Of a DNA stretch of 6,242 nucleotides, positions 1-6,242 are shown in pieces; position 1 is the stretch's first letter, and each line of letters begins with the position of its first letter. Where the stretch lies: contig CAIMDR010000173.1 of the NCBI GenBank assembly GCA_903839795.1, positions 1 through 6,242 of the forward strand, given 5' to 3'. The translations under genes were made by a program, and so were the position numbers. Below the pieces are notes generated by a model. The model was given only the letters and a program-made list of their open reading frames with translations, made no database searches and was not told the origin of the DNA. The DNA comes from an uncultured Methylococcaceae bacterium (GTDB taxonomy: Bacteria; Pseudomonadota; Gammaproteobacteria; Methylococcales; Methylomonadaceae).

Positions 1-770
1 CGTTACGTAGCCGCTATTTGCAGGCATTAACCGAACGTAGCAGCGCCAAAGCACGGTTTAAGCAAGCCGAGCAAAACATCAGTCGCCAGCAAGATTTATA
101 TAAAAACGGCGTCAGCTCAAAACGTACGTTGCAGGAACAACAAGCCCAATGTCAAGCCTCTAAAGCGCAGGTAGACGCCAGTGATTATCAAGGCCAAGCC
201 ATTATGGATGAAGCTCTTATTTTGTGGGGTAAAGAGCTTGCCGACTGGGCCTTGTCAAGTGATTCAGATAAACTGGGCGCTTTTTTAGCCAGCCAGAAAC
301 GGCTGTTGCAAATTACCTTGCCCACCAATAAACATTTGCCAGGTACTGCTCAGGCTATTTATATTGATGCCTCAGGCAACCGCAGCAAAGCCCATAAAGC
401 CGAGTTAATTTCAGTGGCCACACGAACAGAAACAGTCGCACAAGGTGAAAGCTATTACTTCCAGACTAACGATAAAAACATCATTGCCGGCATGAATGTA
501 ACCGTCTGGGTTCCTGAGTTAAACGAGCAAATAGCGGGCGTTATCATTCCAAAATCCGCGTTAATCTGGTATATGGATCAGGCCTTTGTGTTTCTTAAAA
601 CGTCAGAAGAAACCTTCAGTCGCCGCACGCTTGACCATTATTTGGCAAGTGCTGACGGTTATTTTATTCCTGAAGCGATCAAACCTGGCGAACAAGTTGT
701 TATCAAAGGAGCGCAAATGCTGTTATCAGAAGATTTGCGCGGACAGATTCCCAAAGAAGATGACGATTAA
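1..770 (+). CDS. RND efflux periplasmic adaptor (membrane fusion protein), C-terminal part
   Basis: The reading frame is open from the window edge (first full codon at base 3) to TAA at 768-770, giving 255 visible residues; the true start lies outside. Adaptors of this family sit in the periplasm and bridge an inner-membrane RND pump to an outer-membrane channel. Numbering from the first full codon, residues about 8-60 are Gln/Lys/Ala-rich and look like the coiled-coil hairpin, with LYKNGVSSKRTL (32-43) resembling the usual turn into the second helix. Residues about 100-170 look like the beta-barrel, including IIAGMNVTVWVP (160-171). The end looks like the membrane-proximal domain: VIIPKSALIW (180-189), a VFLK strand, FSRRTL, and QVVIKGAQMLLSED (231-244). 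The signal peptide and first lipoyl half are not visible. No pump gene follows; the next gene encodes a Uma2 protein, so any partner would be upstream or elsewhere. The substrate cannot be told. The family call is fairly safe, the subfamily is not. Confidence 0.8.
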   Translation, partial: LRSRYLQALTERSSAKARFKQAEQNISRQQDLYKNGVSSKRTLQEQQAQCQASKAQVDASDYQGQAIMDEALILWGKELADWALSSDSDKLGAFLASQKRLLQITLPTNKHLPGTAQAIYIDASGNRSKAHKAELISVATRTETVAQGESYYFQTNDKNIIAGMNVTVWVPELNEQIAGVIIPKSALIWYMDQAFVFLKTSEETFSRRTLDHYLASADGYFIPEAIKPGEQVVIKGAQMLLSEDLRGQIPKEDDD

Positions 771-818
771 ACTATTTTGCACTTTGAATGTTTCAATGGC
801 TCCTTTTATCCTTGGATG

Positions 819-996
819 AATTAACCTAAAAACCTCATTTAGCCACAGATTTACACAGATAAGCACTGATAATAAAGGATGTTACGCACGATTGACAATT
901 TACCAAAAAGGTGATCAAAAGAATTGATCTAACGCGTTGTTTATCTGAGTAAATCCGTGTTTATCCGTGGCTCAAATACGTTTTTTAGGATTAATT
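819..996. repeat. Long imperfect palindrome with 10-bp-periodic arms
   Basis: Two arms face each other around a central 72 nt. The inner arms, 841-870 and 943-972, match as reverse complements at 21 of 30 positions. The match continues outward: 825-840 against 974-989 agree at 13 of 16, and the ends read aattaacct (819-827) and aggattaatt (987-996). The left inner arm is made of 10-bp units ending in GAT (841-850, 851-860, 861-870, and less clearly 871-880). The right arm mirrors them with units starting in ATC (943, 953, 963). A small hairpin, gatcaa-aagaa-ttgatc (913-929), lies in the centre. ATGA occurs at both outer edges (816-819 and 999-1002) and could be a short target duplication, though four bases may be chance. 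No coding potential is evident. It could be a dispersed palindromic or MITE-like element; I infer this from structure only. Confidence 0.75.
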
Positions 997-1066
997 TAAT
1001 GAGATATTTGAAGTTGATTTTAGCCTGAATCAGATTAAGGGCTGTTATTATAGGCTCACTAGGTTT

Positions 1067-1072
1067 TATAAT
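1067..1072 (+). promoter_or_regulatory. Probable -10 box for the Uma2 gene
   Basis: A perfect TATAAT lies 27 nt upstream of the GTG start at 1099 in an AT-rich stretch. It would place transcription initiation near 1079 and leave a leader of about 20 nt. The region 16-18 bp upstream (about 1043-1050) has no good -35 match, so the assignment rests on the -10 box and its position only. Confidence 0.4.
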
Positions 1073-1085
1073 ATTTTTGCAAAAT

Positions 1086-1090
1086 AGAGG
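1086..1090 (+). promoter_or_regulatory. Ribosome binding site fixing the GTG start
   Basis: AGAGG ends 8 nt before the GTG codon at 1099-1101. An in-frame TAA at 1093-1095 rules out any earlier start. The next in-frame ATG would remove the conserved N-terminal motif ELIKGKV, so the GTG start is preferred. Confidence 0.65.
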
Positions 1091-1098
1091 ATTAAACA

Positions 1099-1713
1099 GT
1101 GACTAAAATCACCCGGCTTTCGCAATTAGACTTAAACGAAACCTACAGCTATGCCGATTATTTAACGTGGCAGTTTAAAGAAACAGTTGAATTAATAAAA
1201 GGTAAAGTCATGTTGATGTCGCCTGCGCCGAATGTGAAGCATCAGCGTGTTTCGATGAATTTTAGCGGTTCATTGTTTAACTTTTTCAAACGTAAAAAAT
1301 GCCAGGTTTTTGCCGCGCCCTTTGATGTGCGCTTGTATGACCGTAAAAAATCCATTCTCGTAAATGAAGACATTCATAGCGTCGTACAACCTGATTTATG
1401 CGTTATTTGCAATCCGGATATTTTGGATATGCAAGGTTGTAACGGTGCACCGGACTGGATAATTGAAATTTTATCGAAAGGCAATTCCAAGCGGGAAATG
1501 CAAATCAAATATGAGTTGTATCAAGAAAGCGGCGTACAAGAATACTGGATTGTTTATCCCAATGATCAGGCAATTAATCAATTTGTTTTGGATGAAAGCG
1601 GGCGTTATCAACTCAAGCAAATGTACACCGACGATGACATGGCTACGCCGCATTTATTTCCTGAATTGGCACTTGATTTAACCGAAGTCTTTGAAATCTG
1701 GACTGAAGAATAA
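1099..1713 (+). CDS. Uma2 family (DUF820) PD-(D/E)XK nuclease-like protein
   Basis: The 204-residue protein has the length and motif order of the Uma2/DUF820 family, which adopts a PD-(D/E)XK restriction-endonuclease fold. Visible family marks are ELIKGKVMLMSPAP (31-44) with H48 shortly after, QPDLCVI with the metal-binding-type PD at 98-99, APDWIIEILSKGNS (117-130) with E123 as the likely second acidic residue, the K137 region (IKYELY), and GVQEYWIVYP (145-154). Nothing appears truncated and the core motifs are intact, so a folded nuclease-like domain is likely. The biological role of the family is poorly known; members often occur as scattered single genes without fixed neighbours, which fits here. 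It starts with GTG, has its own probable promoter, and lies between two palindromic elements (819-996 and about 1734-1843). It runs convergent to gcvP. I can assign the family but not the DNA target or purpose. Confidence 0.88.
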   Translation: MTKITRLSQLDLNETYSYADYLTWQFKETVELIKGKVMLMSPAPNVKHQRVSMNFSGSLFNFFKRKKCQVFAAPFDVRLYDRKKSILVNEDIHSVVQPDLCVICNPDILDMQGCNGAPDWIIEILSKGNSKREMQIKYELYQESGVQEYWIVYPNDQAINQFVLDESGRYQLKQMYTDDDMATPHLFPELALDLTEVFEIWTEE

Positions 1714-1733
1714 CATCAGACCTAAATGACTTG

Positions 1734-1843
1734 GTCCGGAATAATTTATTTTCGAGCGTCAGCCAGAACAAGTGTTTTCGGCGCTGCTCACGATACTGCC
1801 GGAAACGCCACCACGCGCTACGCTTGGGTGGTCTTATTCCGGC
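1734..1843. repeat. REP/BIME-like palindromic element between convergent genes
   Basis: The right half is a hairpin, 1798-1843: outer stem GCCGGAA (1798-1804) with TTCCGGC (1837-1843), inner stem CCACC (1808-1812) with GGTGG (1827-1831), and a tip GCG-CTA-CGC (1815-1823). Read on the minus strand it begins GTAGGCCGGAATAAG, with GTAG (complement of 1844-1847 included) at the foot, which strongly recalls proteobacterial REP sequences. A second arm, CCGGAATAA at 1736-1744, is an exact reverse complement of 1834-1842. The whole may therefore be a pair of REPs in opposite orientation, with the left one degraded. It lies between the 3' ends of the Uma2 gene and gcvP, a typical REP position, and might limit transcription or protect mRNA ends. 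Function is inference. Confidence 0.7.
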
Positions 1844-1855
1844 CTACACTAACTC

Positions 1856-1874
1856 TTTAAAATAGCGAACTATT
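1856..1874 (-). terminator. Possible weak hairpin terminator of gcvP
   Basis: In the gcvP transcript the bases AATAG-TTCG-CTATT (complement of 1861-1874) can form a 5-bp stem with a four-base UUCG loop, continuing into a short run of T. It touches the last base of the gcvP stop codon. The stem is AT-rich and short, so it would be a weak intrinsic terminator. The REP-like hairpin just beyond may do the main work. Confidence 0.3.
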
Positions 1875-4768
1875 CACTCATAAGCTGACATCGGTGGACA
1901 ACTACATACCACATGCCGGTCGCCATATACATTATCAATGCGCCCAACCGGTGGCCAGTATTTATCATCATGCTGGTTGTTATCAGGGAAAAAAGCTTGT
2001 TGTTTGGAGTAAGGCAGCATCCATTCTTCCAGTAATAACCGATGGGTATGCGGCGCGTTATGCAATACATTGTTTTCAGCATCGGCATTGCCGTTTTCTA
2101 TGGCTTTAATTTCTTCGCGTATGGCAATCAGCGCATCACAAAAACGATCAATCTCGGCTTTGTTCTCGCTTTCGGTAGGCTCTATCATTAAGGTGTCGGC
2201 CACCGGAAACGACACGGTAGGCGCATGAAAACCATAATCGATCAAGCGTTTGGCGATGTCTTCTACGGTGATGCCGCAGGATTTTTTAAACGCATGGCAA
2301 TCGATAATACATTCATGGGCAACCCAGCCGTTTTTACCGGTATATAAAATCGGATAAAAAGGTGCCAAGCGTTTGGCAATATAATTAGCGTTTAGAATAG
2401 CGGTTAAGGTGGCGCGTTTTAAACCGGCCGAACCCATCATGGCGATATAAGCCCAAGAAATGGTGTATAAACTGGCCGATCCCCACGGTGCAGCTGACAC
2501 GGTTCCGATGGTGCCATGCACGCCTTTGGCTGGATTGACGCCATCAACCACTGGATGATCAGGCAAAAAAGCCGCCAAATGTTCGCCTACACCAATCGGG
2601 CCAACACCCGGGCCACCGCCACCATGCGGAATACAAAAAGTTTTATGCAGATTAAGATGGGCGACATCCGCGCCAATTTTTCCCGGACGACTTAAGCCCA
2701 CCAACGCATTAAAATTGGCACCATCCAGATAAACCTGTCCACCGTGCTGATGAACAAGATCACAAATCTCTCTGAATGATTCTTCATAAACGCCGTGGGT
2801 GGAGGGATAGGTAATCATTAAAGCGGCCAGCGTATTATGAAATTCTGCCAGTTTTTCCCGTAAATCAGTCAAGCTGACGTTGCCGTTTTCATCACAAGCA
2901 ACCACGACTACTTTAAGACCTGCCAGCGTTGCACTGGCCGGATTAGTGCCATGCGCAGAAGCCGGTATCAGGCAAATAGTGCGCTGTGATTGACCGGATA
3001 CTTCATGATATTTTCGAATGACCAACAGACCGGTATATTCGCCTTGAGAACCGGCGTTGGGTTGCAGTGAAAAGGCCGCAAAGCCTGTCAAATCACATAA
3101 CATATCCTCCAGTTCCGCAAACATTTGCTGATAGCCATGCGTCTGGTACAGCGGCGCGAAGGGGTGCAATCCGTTAAATTCATGATAGGAGATCGTTTGC
3201 ATTTCGGTAGCGGCATTGAGCTTCATCGTGCAGGAGCCCAACGGTATCATGGAACGATCCAGCGCAATATCGCGCCTGGCGAGTCGGCGCATATAACGCA
3301 TCATTTCAGTTTCTGAATGATAGCGATCAAACACCGGGTGTTGCAAAATTTTATCGTTGCGCAATAACCGTTCCGGGATACAATCAGTGATACTGGCATC
3401 GAGCTTGTTAATATCGGGAAGCCCAGCGGTAGCCGAGGCAAAAACTTGCCAGACGGCTCTTAAATTTTTTCGTGTGGTGGTTTCGTCTAACGAAATACCT
3501 AAGTGGTCTGCATCAATGATTCGCAAATTGATAGTCGCTTCGTCGGCGTTTGCGGCAAAACGTTTGGCTCGATTAGGTACATAAATCACCAACGTATCAA
3601 AATAACATTCACTGATAACCGTATGCCCCAACTGTTTTAATCCTGCTGCCAAAATTTGCGCATAGCGATGCACACGGCCGGCAATCTGGCGCAGACCTTC
3701 AGCACCATGATAAACCGCATAAAATCCGGCAATAACAGCCAGTAAAACCTGCGAGGTGCAAATGTTGCTGGTCGCTTTATCCCTACGGATATGTTGTTCG
3801 CGGGTTTGCAACGCCATTCGCAGCGCAATTTGTCCGTGACTGTCTTTGGATACACCAATAAGGCGGCCTGGAATAGCGCGTTTATAGTCATCTTTGGTGG
3901 CAAAAAATGCCGCATGAGGGCCACCATAACCCATAGGTACACCAAAGCGCTGAGCACTGCCAACGACAATATCAACACCAAAAGCAGCTGGCGGTTTTAA
4001 TAAGACCAGACTTAATAAATCCGCCGCTACGGTTATTAATGCCGCTTTGTCGTGAGCGATTACCGTCATGTGGCTGAGGTCTTTTATTTCACCTTTAGAA
4101 CCCGGATATTGCACAATCAGGGCAAAAAACTCCTGTTGTTCCAAGCCATGAAAAGGGTCGGCAATGATAACCTCATAACCTAACGAGTGGGCGCGGGTTT
4201 TAACAACAGCTATCGTTTGCGGATGGCAGTTCTGATCAATAACAACGTTATTGGACAAACTTTTGGACAAACGCCGCGACATCGTCATGGCCTCGGCCGC
4301 CGCCGTTGCTTCATCAAGCAACGAAGCATTGGCCAGTTCCATGCCGGTTAAATCAATAATCACTTGCTGAAAATTTAACAACGCTTCCAGTCGTCCTTGA
4401 CTAACCTCAGCTTGATAGGGCGTATAAGCCGTGTACCAGCCGGGATTTTCCAGTACATTGCGTTTAATGACCGCCGGCATCACGGTGTCGTAATAACCCA
4501 TGCCAATCATTGAAGTAAACACTTTGTTACGGCCACGCATTGCACGCAGATGCTTGATAACGGCACGCTCACTGATTGTTTCGGTGAGTTTTAAGTGCTC
4601 ATGATTAAGAATATTGGCAGGAATTGCCTGCGTAATAATATCTTCCAGTTCGGTTAAACCCAGTTCAGAAAGCATTGCTTGGGTTTGCTGTTGATTAGGG
4701 CCAATGTGACGGTAGATAAAATTACCACGCATTTCCAGTTGTTCCAAACCAGCACGAGTTATTGGCAT
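1874..4768 (-). CDS. gcvP: Glycine dehydrogenase (decarboxylating), P-protein of the glycine cleavage system
   Basis: This 964-residue protein is the full-length single-chain P-protein (family length about 950-970). It is the pyridoxal-phosphate enzyme that decarboxylates glycine and passes the aminomethyl group to lipoylated GcvH in the cytoplasm. The N-terminal half has FIYRHIGP (17-24) and the [19 protein letters not shown] stretch near 116-134. The C-terminal half carries [14 protein letters not shown] (506-519), the NPASA motif near 609, DGAN (682-685), and [18 protein letters not shown] (704-721), in which K709 is the expected PLP lysine. The end, [16 protein letters not shown] (936-951) then CSCPPM (955-960), is complete. 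Residues 686-689 read FNAL where many single-chain homologues, from memory, have MNAQ; this is probably neutral. The ATG lies 5 nt after the gcvT stop with only a weak AGG upstream, suggesting translational coupling. The N-terminal length before RHIGP fits this start better than Met13. Confidence 0.97.
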   Translation of the reverse strand: MPITRAGLEQLEMRGNFIYRHIGPNQQQTQAMLSELGLTELEDIITQAIPANILNHEHLKLTETISERAVIKHLRAMRGRNKVFTSMIGMGYYDTVMPAVIKRNVLENPGWYTAYTPYQAEVSQGRLEALLNFQQVIIDLTGMELANASLLDEATAAAEAMTMSRRLSKSLSNNVVIDQNCHPQTIAVVKTRAHSLGYEVIIADPFHGLEQQEFFALIVQYPGSKGEIKDLSHMTVIAHDKAALITVAADLLSLVLLKPPAAFGVDIVVGSAQRFGVPMGYGGPHAAFFATKDDYKRAIPGRLIGVSKDSHGQIALRMALQTREQHIRRDKATSNICTSQVLLAVIAGFYAVYHGAEGLRQIAGRVHRYAQILAAGLKQLGHTVISECYFDTLVIYVPNRAKRFAANADEATINLRIIDADHLGISLDETTTRKNLRAVWQVFASATAGLPDINKLDASITDCIPERLLRNDKILQHPVFDRYHSETEMMRYMRRLARRDIALDRSMIPLGSCTMKLNAATEMQTISYHEFNGLHPFAPLYQTHGYQQMFAELEDMLCDLTGFAAFSLQPNAGSQGEYTGLLVIRKYHEVSGQSQRTICLIPASAHGTNPASATLAGLKVVVVACDENGNVSLTDLREKLAEFHNTLAALMITYPSTHGVYEESFREICDLVHQHGGQVYLDGANFNALVGLSRPGKIGADVAHLNLHKTFCIPHGGGGPGVGPIGVGEHLAAFLPDHPVVDGVNPAKGVHGTIGTVSAAPWGSASLYTISWAYIAMMGSAGLKRATLTAILNANYIAKRLAPFYPILYTGKNGWVAHECIIDCHAFKKSCGITVEDIAKRLIDYGFHAPTVSFPVADTLMIEPTESENKAEIDRFCDALIAIREEIKAIENGNADAENNVLHNAPHTHRLLLEEWMLPYSKQQAFFPDNNQHDDKYWPPVGRIDNVYGDRHVVCSCPPMSAYE

Positions 4769-4773
4769 ACAGC

Positions 4774-5856
4774 TTACCTAAGGTAACGAGGTGAAATAAA
4801 AGGGAGTTTGGTTACGGTAACAGGAATCTTTCGATCCCGCACCAAAGCCTGTAAGGTATTGCCCACGCTTGCAAAATGACGATCAAGCAATGCCATGGCA
4901 ATCGGTTTGTTTAAGCTGGGAGAAAAGCTGCCGCTAGTCACATAACCCACTACCTGATCTTCATTATTGACAACAACACTGTCTTCCCTGACGGGTACTT
5001 TACTGTCAACCAGCAATCCGGCACGGATTTTTTCGGGACTCTGTTGCAACTGATTTAAAATTTTATCAGCACCGGGAAACTGGTCATGATCTTTTTTAAA
5101 CAGCCATTGCAAGCCTGCCTCCACTGGCGTGATGGCTTCAGTCAGCTCATGTCCATAAAGACACAAGCCGGCCTCCAGGCGCAAAGTATCTCTGGAGCCC
5201 AGACCCATCGCTTCAACTTCGTCTTCCGCTAGTAACAGCTTGGCCAGTTGCTGCGCGTATTGATTGGCGACTGAAATTTCAAAACCATCTTCGCCGGTAT
5301 AGCCGCAACGACTGAGGGTGCAAGCTATTCCGTTTATCTCGGTTGCACAGGCCTGCATAAATAATAAATCCGCTGCTTGCTTTGAAAATCGGGCAATAAC
5401 AGTGGCTGCAGCAGGGCCCTGAAGAGCCAATAAGGCCTGGTCAGGCAATTCTTTAAACGTACAGCGCCCGGATAAACGGCTTTCCAGATACTTAAAATCT
5501 TTATCCTTGCAGGCTGCATTAACAATAATCATCAGCCCGGAATCAATGCGGGTAATGATGATATCGTCAATAATGCCGCCTTCGCTATTGGTTAATACCG
5601 TATATTTTTGGGCCCCCGTTTTAAGTCCGGTAATATCGCTGGGTGTTAACTGTTCAAGTTCAAGGGCCGCATTATCGCCCAAAACCAGACATTGCCCCAT
5701 GTGGGAGATATCAAAAACCCCCGACTGGCTGCGGCAATGCAAATGCTCTTGAATGATACCCTGGCTATAATGCACCGGCATTTCATAACCTGCAAAAGGC
5801 ACCATTTTGGCACCTAGCTTAAGATGAAGAGGGTAAAGAGGCGTCTGTTTTAACAT
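4774..5856 (-). CDS. gcvT: Aminomethyltransferase, T-protein of the glycine cleavage system
   Basis: The 360-residue product matches GcvT in length (about 360-370) and motif order. GcvT takes the aminomethyl group from lipoyl-GcvH, releases ammonia and transfers the one-carbon unit to tetrahydrofolate, forming 5,10-methylene-THF. Visible marks are [20 protein letters not shown] (5-24), [10 protein letters not shown] (46-55), [11 protein letters not shown] (93-103) with the family's catalytic-site aspartates, [12 protein letters not shown] (184-195), and [18 protein letters not shown] (218-235), then the C-terminal beta-barrel with [12 protein letters not shown] (304-315). No key region is missing. 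The ATG start gives the usual N-terminus, although the bases upstream hold no strong Shine-Dalgarno match. It is the first gene of a gcvT-gcvP pair, and its stop is 5 nt before the gcvP start. GcvH is not encoded between them or elsewhere in the window. Confidence 0.97.
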   Translation of the reverse strand: MLKQTPLYPLHLKLGAKMVPFAGYEMPVHYSQGIIQEHLHCRSQSGVFDISHMGQCLVLGDNAALELEQLTPSDITGLKTGAQKYTVLTNSEGGIIDDIIITRIDSGLMIIVNAACKDKDFKYLESRLSGRCTFKELPDQALLALQGPAAATVIARFSKQAADLLFMQACATEINGIACTLSRCGYTGEDGFEISVANQYAQQLAKLLLAEDEVEAMGLGSRDTLRLEAGLCLYGHELTEAITPVEAGLQWLFKKDHDQFPGADKILNQLQQSPEKIRAGLLVDSKVPVREDSVVVNNEDQVVGYVTSGSFSPSLNKPIAMALLDRHFASVGNTLQALVRDRKIPVTVTKLPFISPRYLR

Positions 5857-5869
5857 GGCGGTAGTTATC

Positions 5870-5879
5870 TCTGCGCAGA
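5870..5879. repeat. 10-bp perfect palindrome just upstream of gcvT
   Basis: TCTGCGCAGA is its own reverse complement and ends 13 nt before the gcvT start codon, inside the predicted leader. It could be a regulator site or a small RNA structure near the ribosome site. A palindrome of this length can also arise by chance. Confidence 0.3.
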
Positions 5880-5890
5880 AGCAAAGTAGT

Positions 5891-5919
5891 AGTGTAATGC
5901 TGAAAAAATGTTAATTCAA
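5891..5919 (-). promoter_or_regulatory. gcvT: Probable sigma-70 promoter of the gcvTP operon
   Basis: On the minus strand TTGAAT (complement of 5914-5919) and TACACT (complement of 5891-5896) are separated by exactly 17 bp. Each matches its consensus box at 4 of 6 positions, including the TTGA core and the TA and final T of the -10 box. Initiation near 5884 would leave a leader of roughly 28 nt, too short to hold a riboswitch. Promoters further upstream are not excluded. Confidence 0.45.
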
Positions 5920-5992
5920 ACCAAGTAGATCAAATCGGCGACTTTAATTTTAATGATGAGACTTATGCCTCGACACTTGAGCTAATCACTTG

Positions 5993-6047
5993 TCACACCC
6001 CGGCATTATGTGGAGATTTTTTTGGGATAGTCTTTGTTAGGGTGTGA
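5993..6047. repeat. 8-bp perfect inverted repeat in the gcvT upstream region
   Basis: TCACACCC (5993-6000) and GGGTGTGA (6040-6047) are exact reverse complements separated by 39 nt, which includes a run of seven T on the plus strand (about 6017-6023). It lies upstream of the predicted gcvT promoter and downstream of the neighbouring gene's stop. It may be a pair of regulator half-sites or an RNA stem in a read-through transcript. No known motif is recognised. Confidence 0.4.
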
Positions 6048-6075
6048 TAGTGTTTTCTGACAATTTGACGCCTCC

Positions 6076-6115
6076 CTTGTCATGCAACGTCGGCGCTTTA
6101 AATTCGACTGACAAG
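6076..6115. repeat. Inverted repeat after the receiver-domain gene
   Basis: CTTGTCA (6076-6082) and TGACAAG (6109-6115) are exact reverse complements, and GTCG (6089-6092) with CGAC (6105-6108) can extend the stem inward with a 6-nt bulge on one side. It starts a few bases after the minus-strand stop codon at 6123-6125, where a terminator would be expected. No T run follows on the minus strand, so a classic intrinsic terminator is not supported. A third CTTGTCA occurs at 5989-5995. Confidence 0.35.
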
Positions 6116-6122
6116 ATTTCTA

Positions 6123-6242
6123 CTATTGCTTGGGTATGTTAAGTGTTGCAAGTTCAGCGTTTCTTTGTAGTGATGCCAGTTTGGCGCTCACATAGCCATG
6201 AATTTCGTGAAAAGGCACGGGCTTGTAAAACACAGTCACTCC
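6123..6242 (-). CDS. C-terminal fragment, probable response-regulator receiver domain
   Basis: Read on the minus strand from the window edge, 39 codons are open before TAG (complement of 6123-6125). The fragment begins GVTVFYKPVPFHEIHGYVSA, followed by a helical stretch KLASLQRNAELATLN and the end IPKQ. The pattern of a hydrophobic strand, an invariant-type Lys-Pro (KP at 7-8) and a closing amphipathic helix is that of the end of a CheY-like receiver domain, as at the C-terminus of a response regulator or a hybrid sensor kinase. Only the last tenth or so of a domain is visible, so the call depends on this short pattern. The phosphorylated Asp would be outside the window. It points the same way as gcvT, with 266 nt between stop and start, so co-transcription is not assumed. 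Confidence 0.5.
   Translation of the reverse strand, partial: GVTVFYKPVPFHEIHGYVSAKLASLQRNAELATLNIPKQ

Noticed and set aside
586..819. 77-codon open frame on the plus strand
   Set aside because: It mostly overlaps the adaptor gene in another frame, whose motifs continue through the overlap; no family features are visible in the alternative product.
841..972. CRISPR-like array suggested by repeated CACAGAT words
   Set aside because: The units are 10 bp with no spacers, and they are arranged as a palindrome rather than as direct repeats with unique spacers.
1471..1653. 60-codon open frame on the minus strand
   Set aside because: It is antisense to the conserved nuclease core of the Uma2 gene and has no recognisable start signal or motif.
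3637..3981. 114-codon open frame on the minus strand
   Set aside because: It lies wholly inside gcvP in another frame, and the gcvP frame carries conserved family sequence throughout this part.
4730..4732. Alternative gcvP start at the internal Met13
   Set aside because: It would leave only a few residues before the conserved RHIGP motif, whereas family members usually have about 15 or more; the upstream ATG also fits the close coupling to gcvT.
5994..6023. Intrinsic terminator on the plus strand ending in a run of T
   Set aside because: The bases before the T run do not form a convincing GC-rich stem, and no plus-strand gene ends nearby.
5857..6122. Glycine riboswitch before gcvT
   Set aside because: Expected from biology, but I cannot find the conserved tandem aptamer core on the minus strand. 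The likely promoter also leaves too short a leader.

Overview
The window looks like a chromosomal segment of a gammaproteobacterium with moderate GC content. A gammaproteobacterial methanotroph or a relative is my guess, from protein style, the REP-like palindrome and the Uma2 gene. This is inference, because nothing in the window identifies the genus. It holds two complete housekeeping genes, one complete accessory gene, two gene fragments cut by the window edges, and three intergenic stretches rich in inverted repeats.

Layout: (1) 1-770, plus strand: the C-terminal 255 residues of an RND/HlyD-type periplasmic adaptor. (2) 771-1098: non-coding, dominated by a long imperfect palindrome of about 178 bp (819-996) whose inner arms are built from 10-bp units, followed by a probable promoter and ribosome binding site. 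(3) 1099-1713, plus strand: a Uma2/DUF820-family PD-(D/E)XK nuclease-like protein. (4) 1714-1873: the gap between two convergent genes, occupied by a REP/BIME-like palindrome and a small hairpin at the end of gcvP. (5) 1874-5856, minus strand: a gcvT-gcvP operon (gcvT first, 5-nt gap, then full-length gcvP). (6) 5857-6122: gcvT leader and promoter region with several inverted repeats and no recognisable glycine riboswitch. (7) 6123-6242, minus strand: the last 39 residues of a protein that looks like the end of a response-regulator receiver domain.

How they work together: GcvP and GcvT are the decarboxylating dehydrogenase and the aminomethyltransferase of the glycine cleavage system, which turns glycine plus tetrahydrofolate into CO2, ammonia, NADH and methylene-THF. 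The lipoyl carrier GcvH, often encoded between or beside these two genes, is not in the window. The adaptor, the Uma2 gene and the receiver-domain fragment show no functional link to glycine cleavage.

I see no convincing new multi-gene system. The items most worth a second look are the 10-bp-periodic palindrome upstream of the Uma2 gene, the REP-like element downstream of it, and the structured leader of gcvT.
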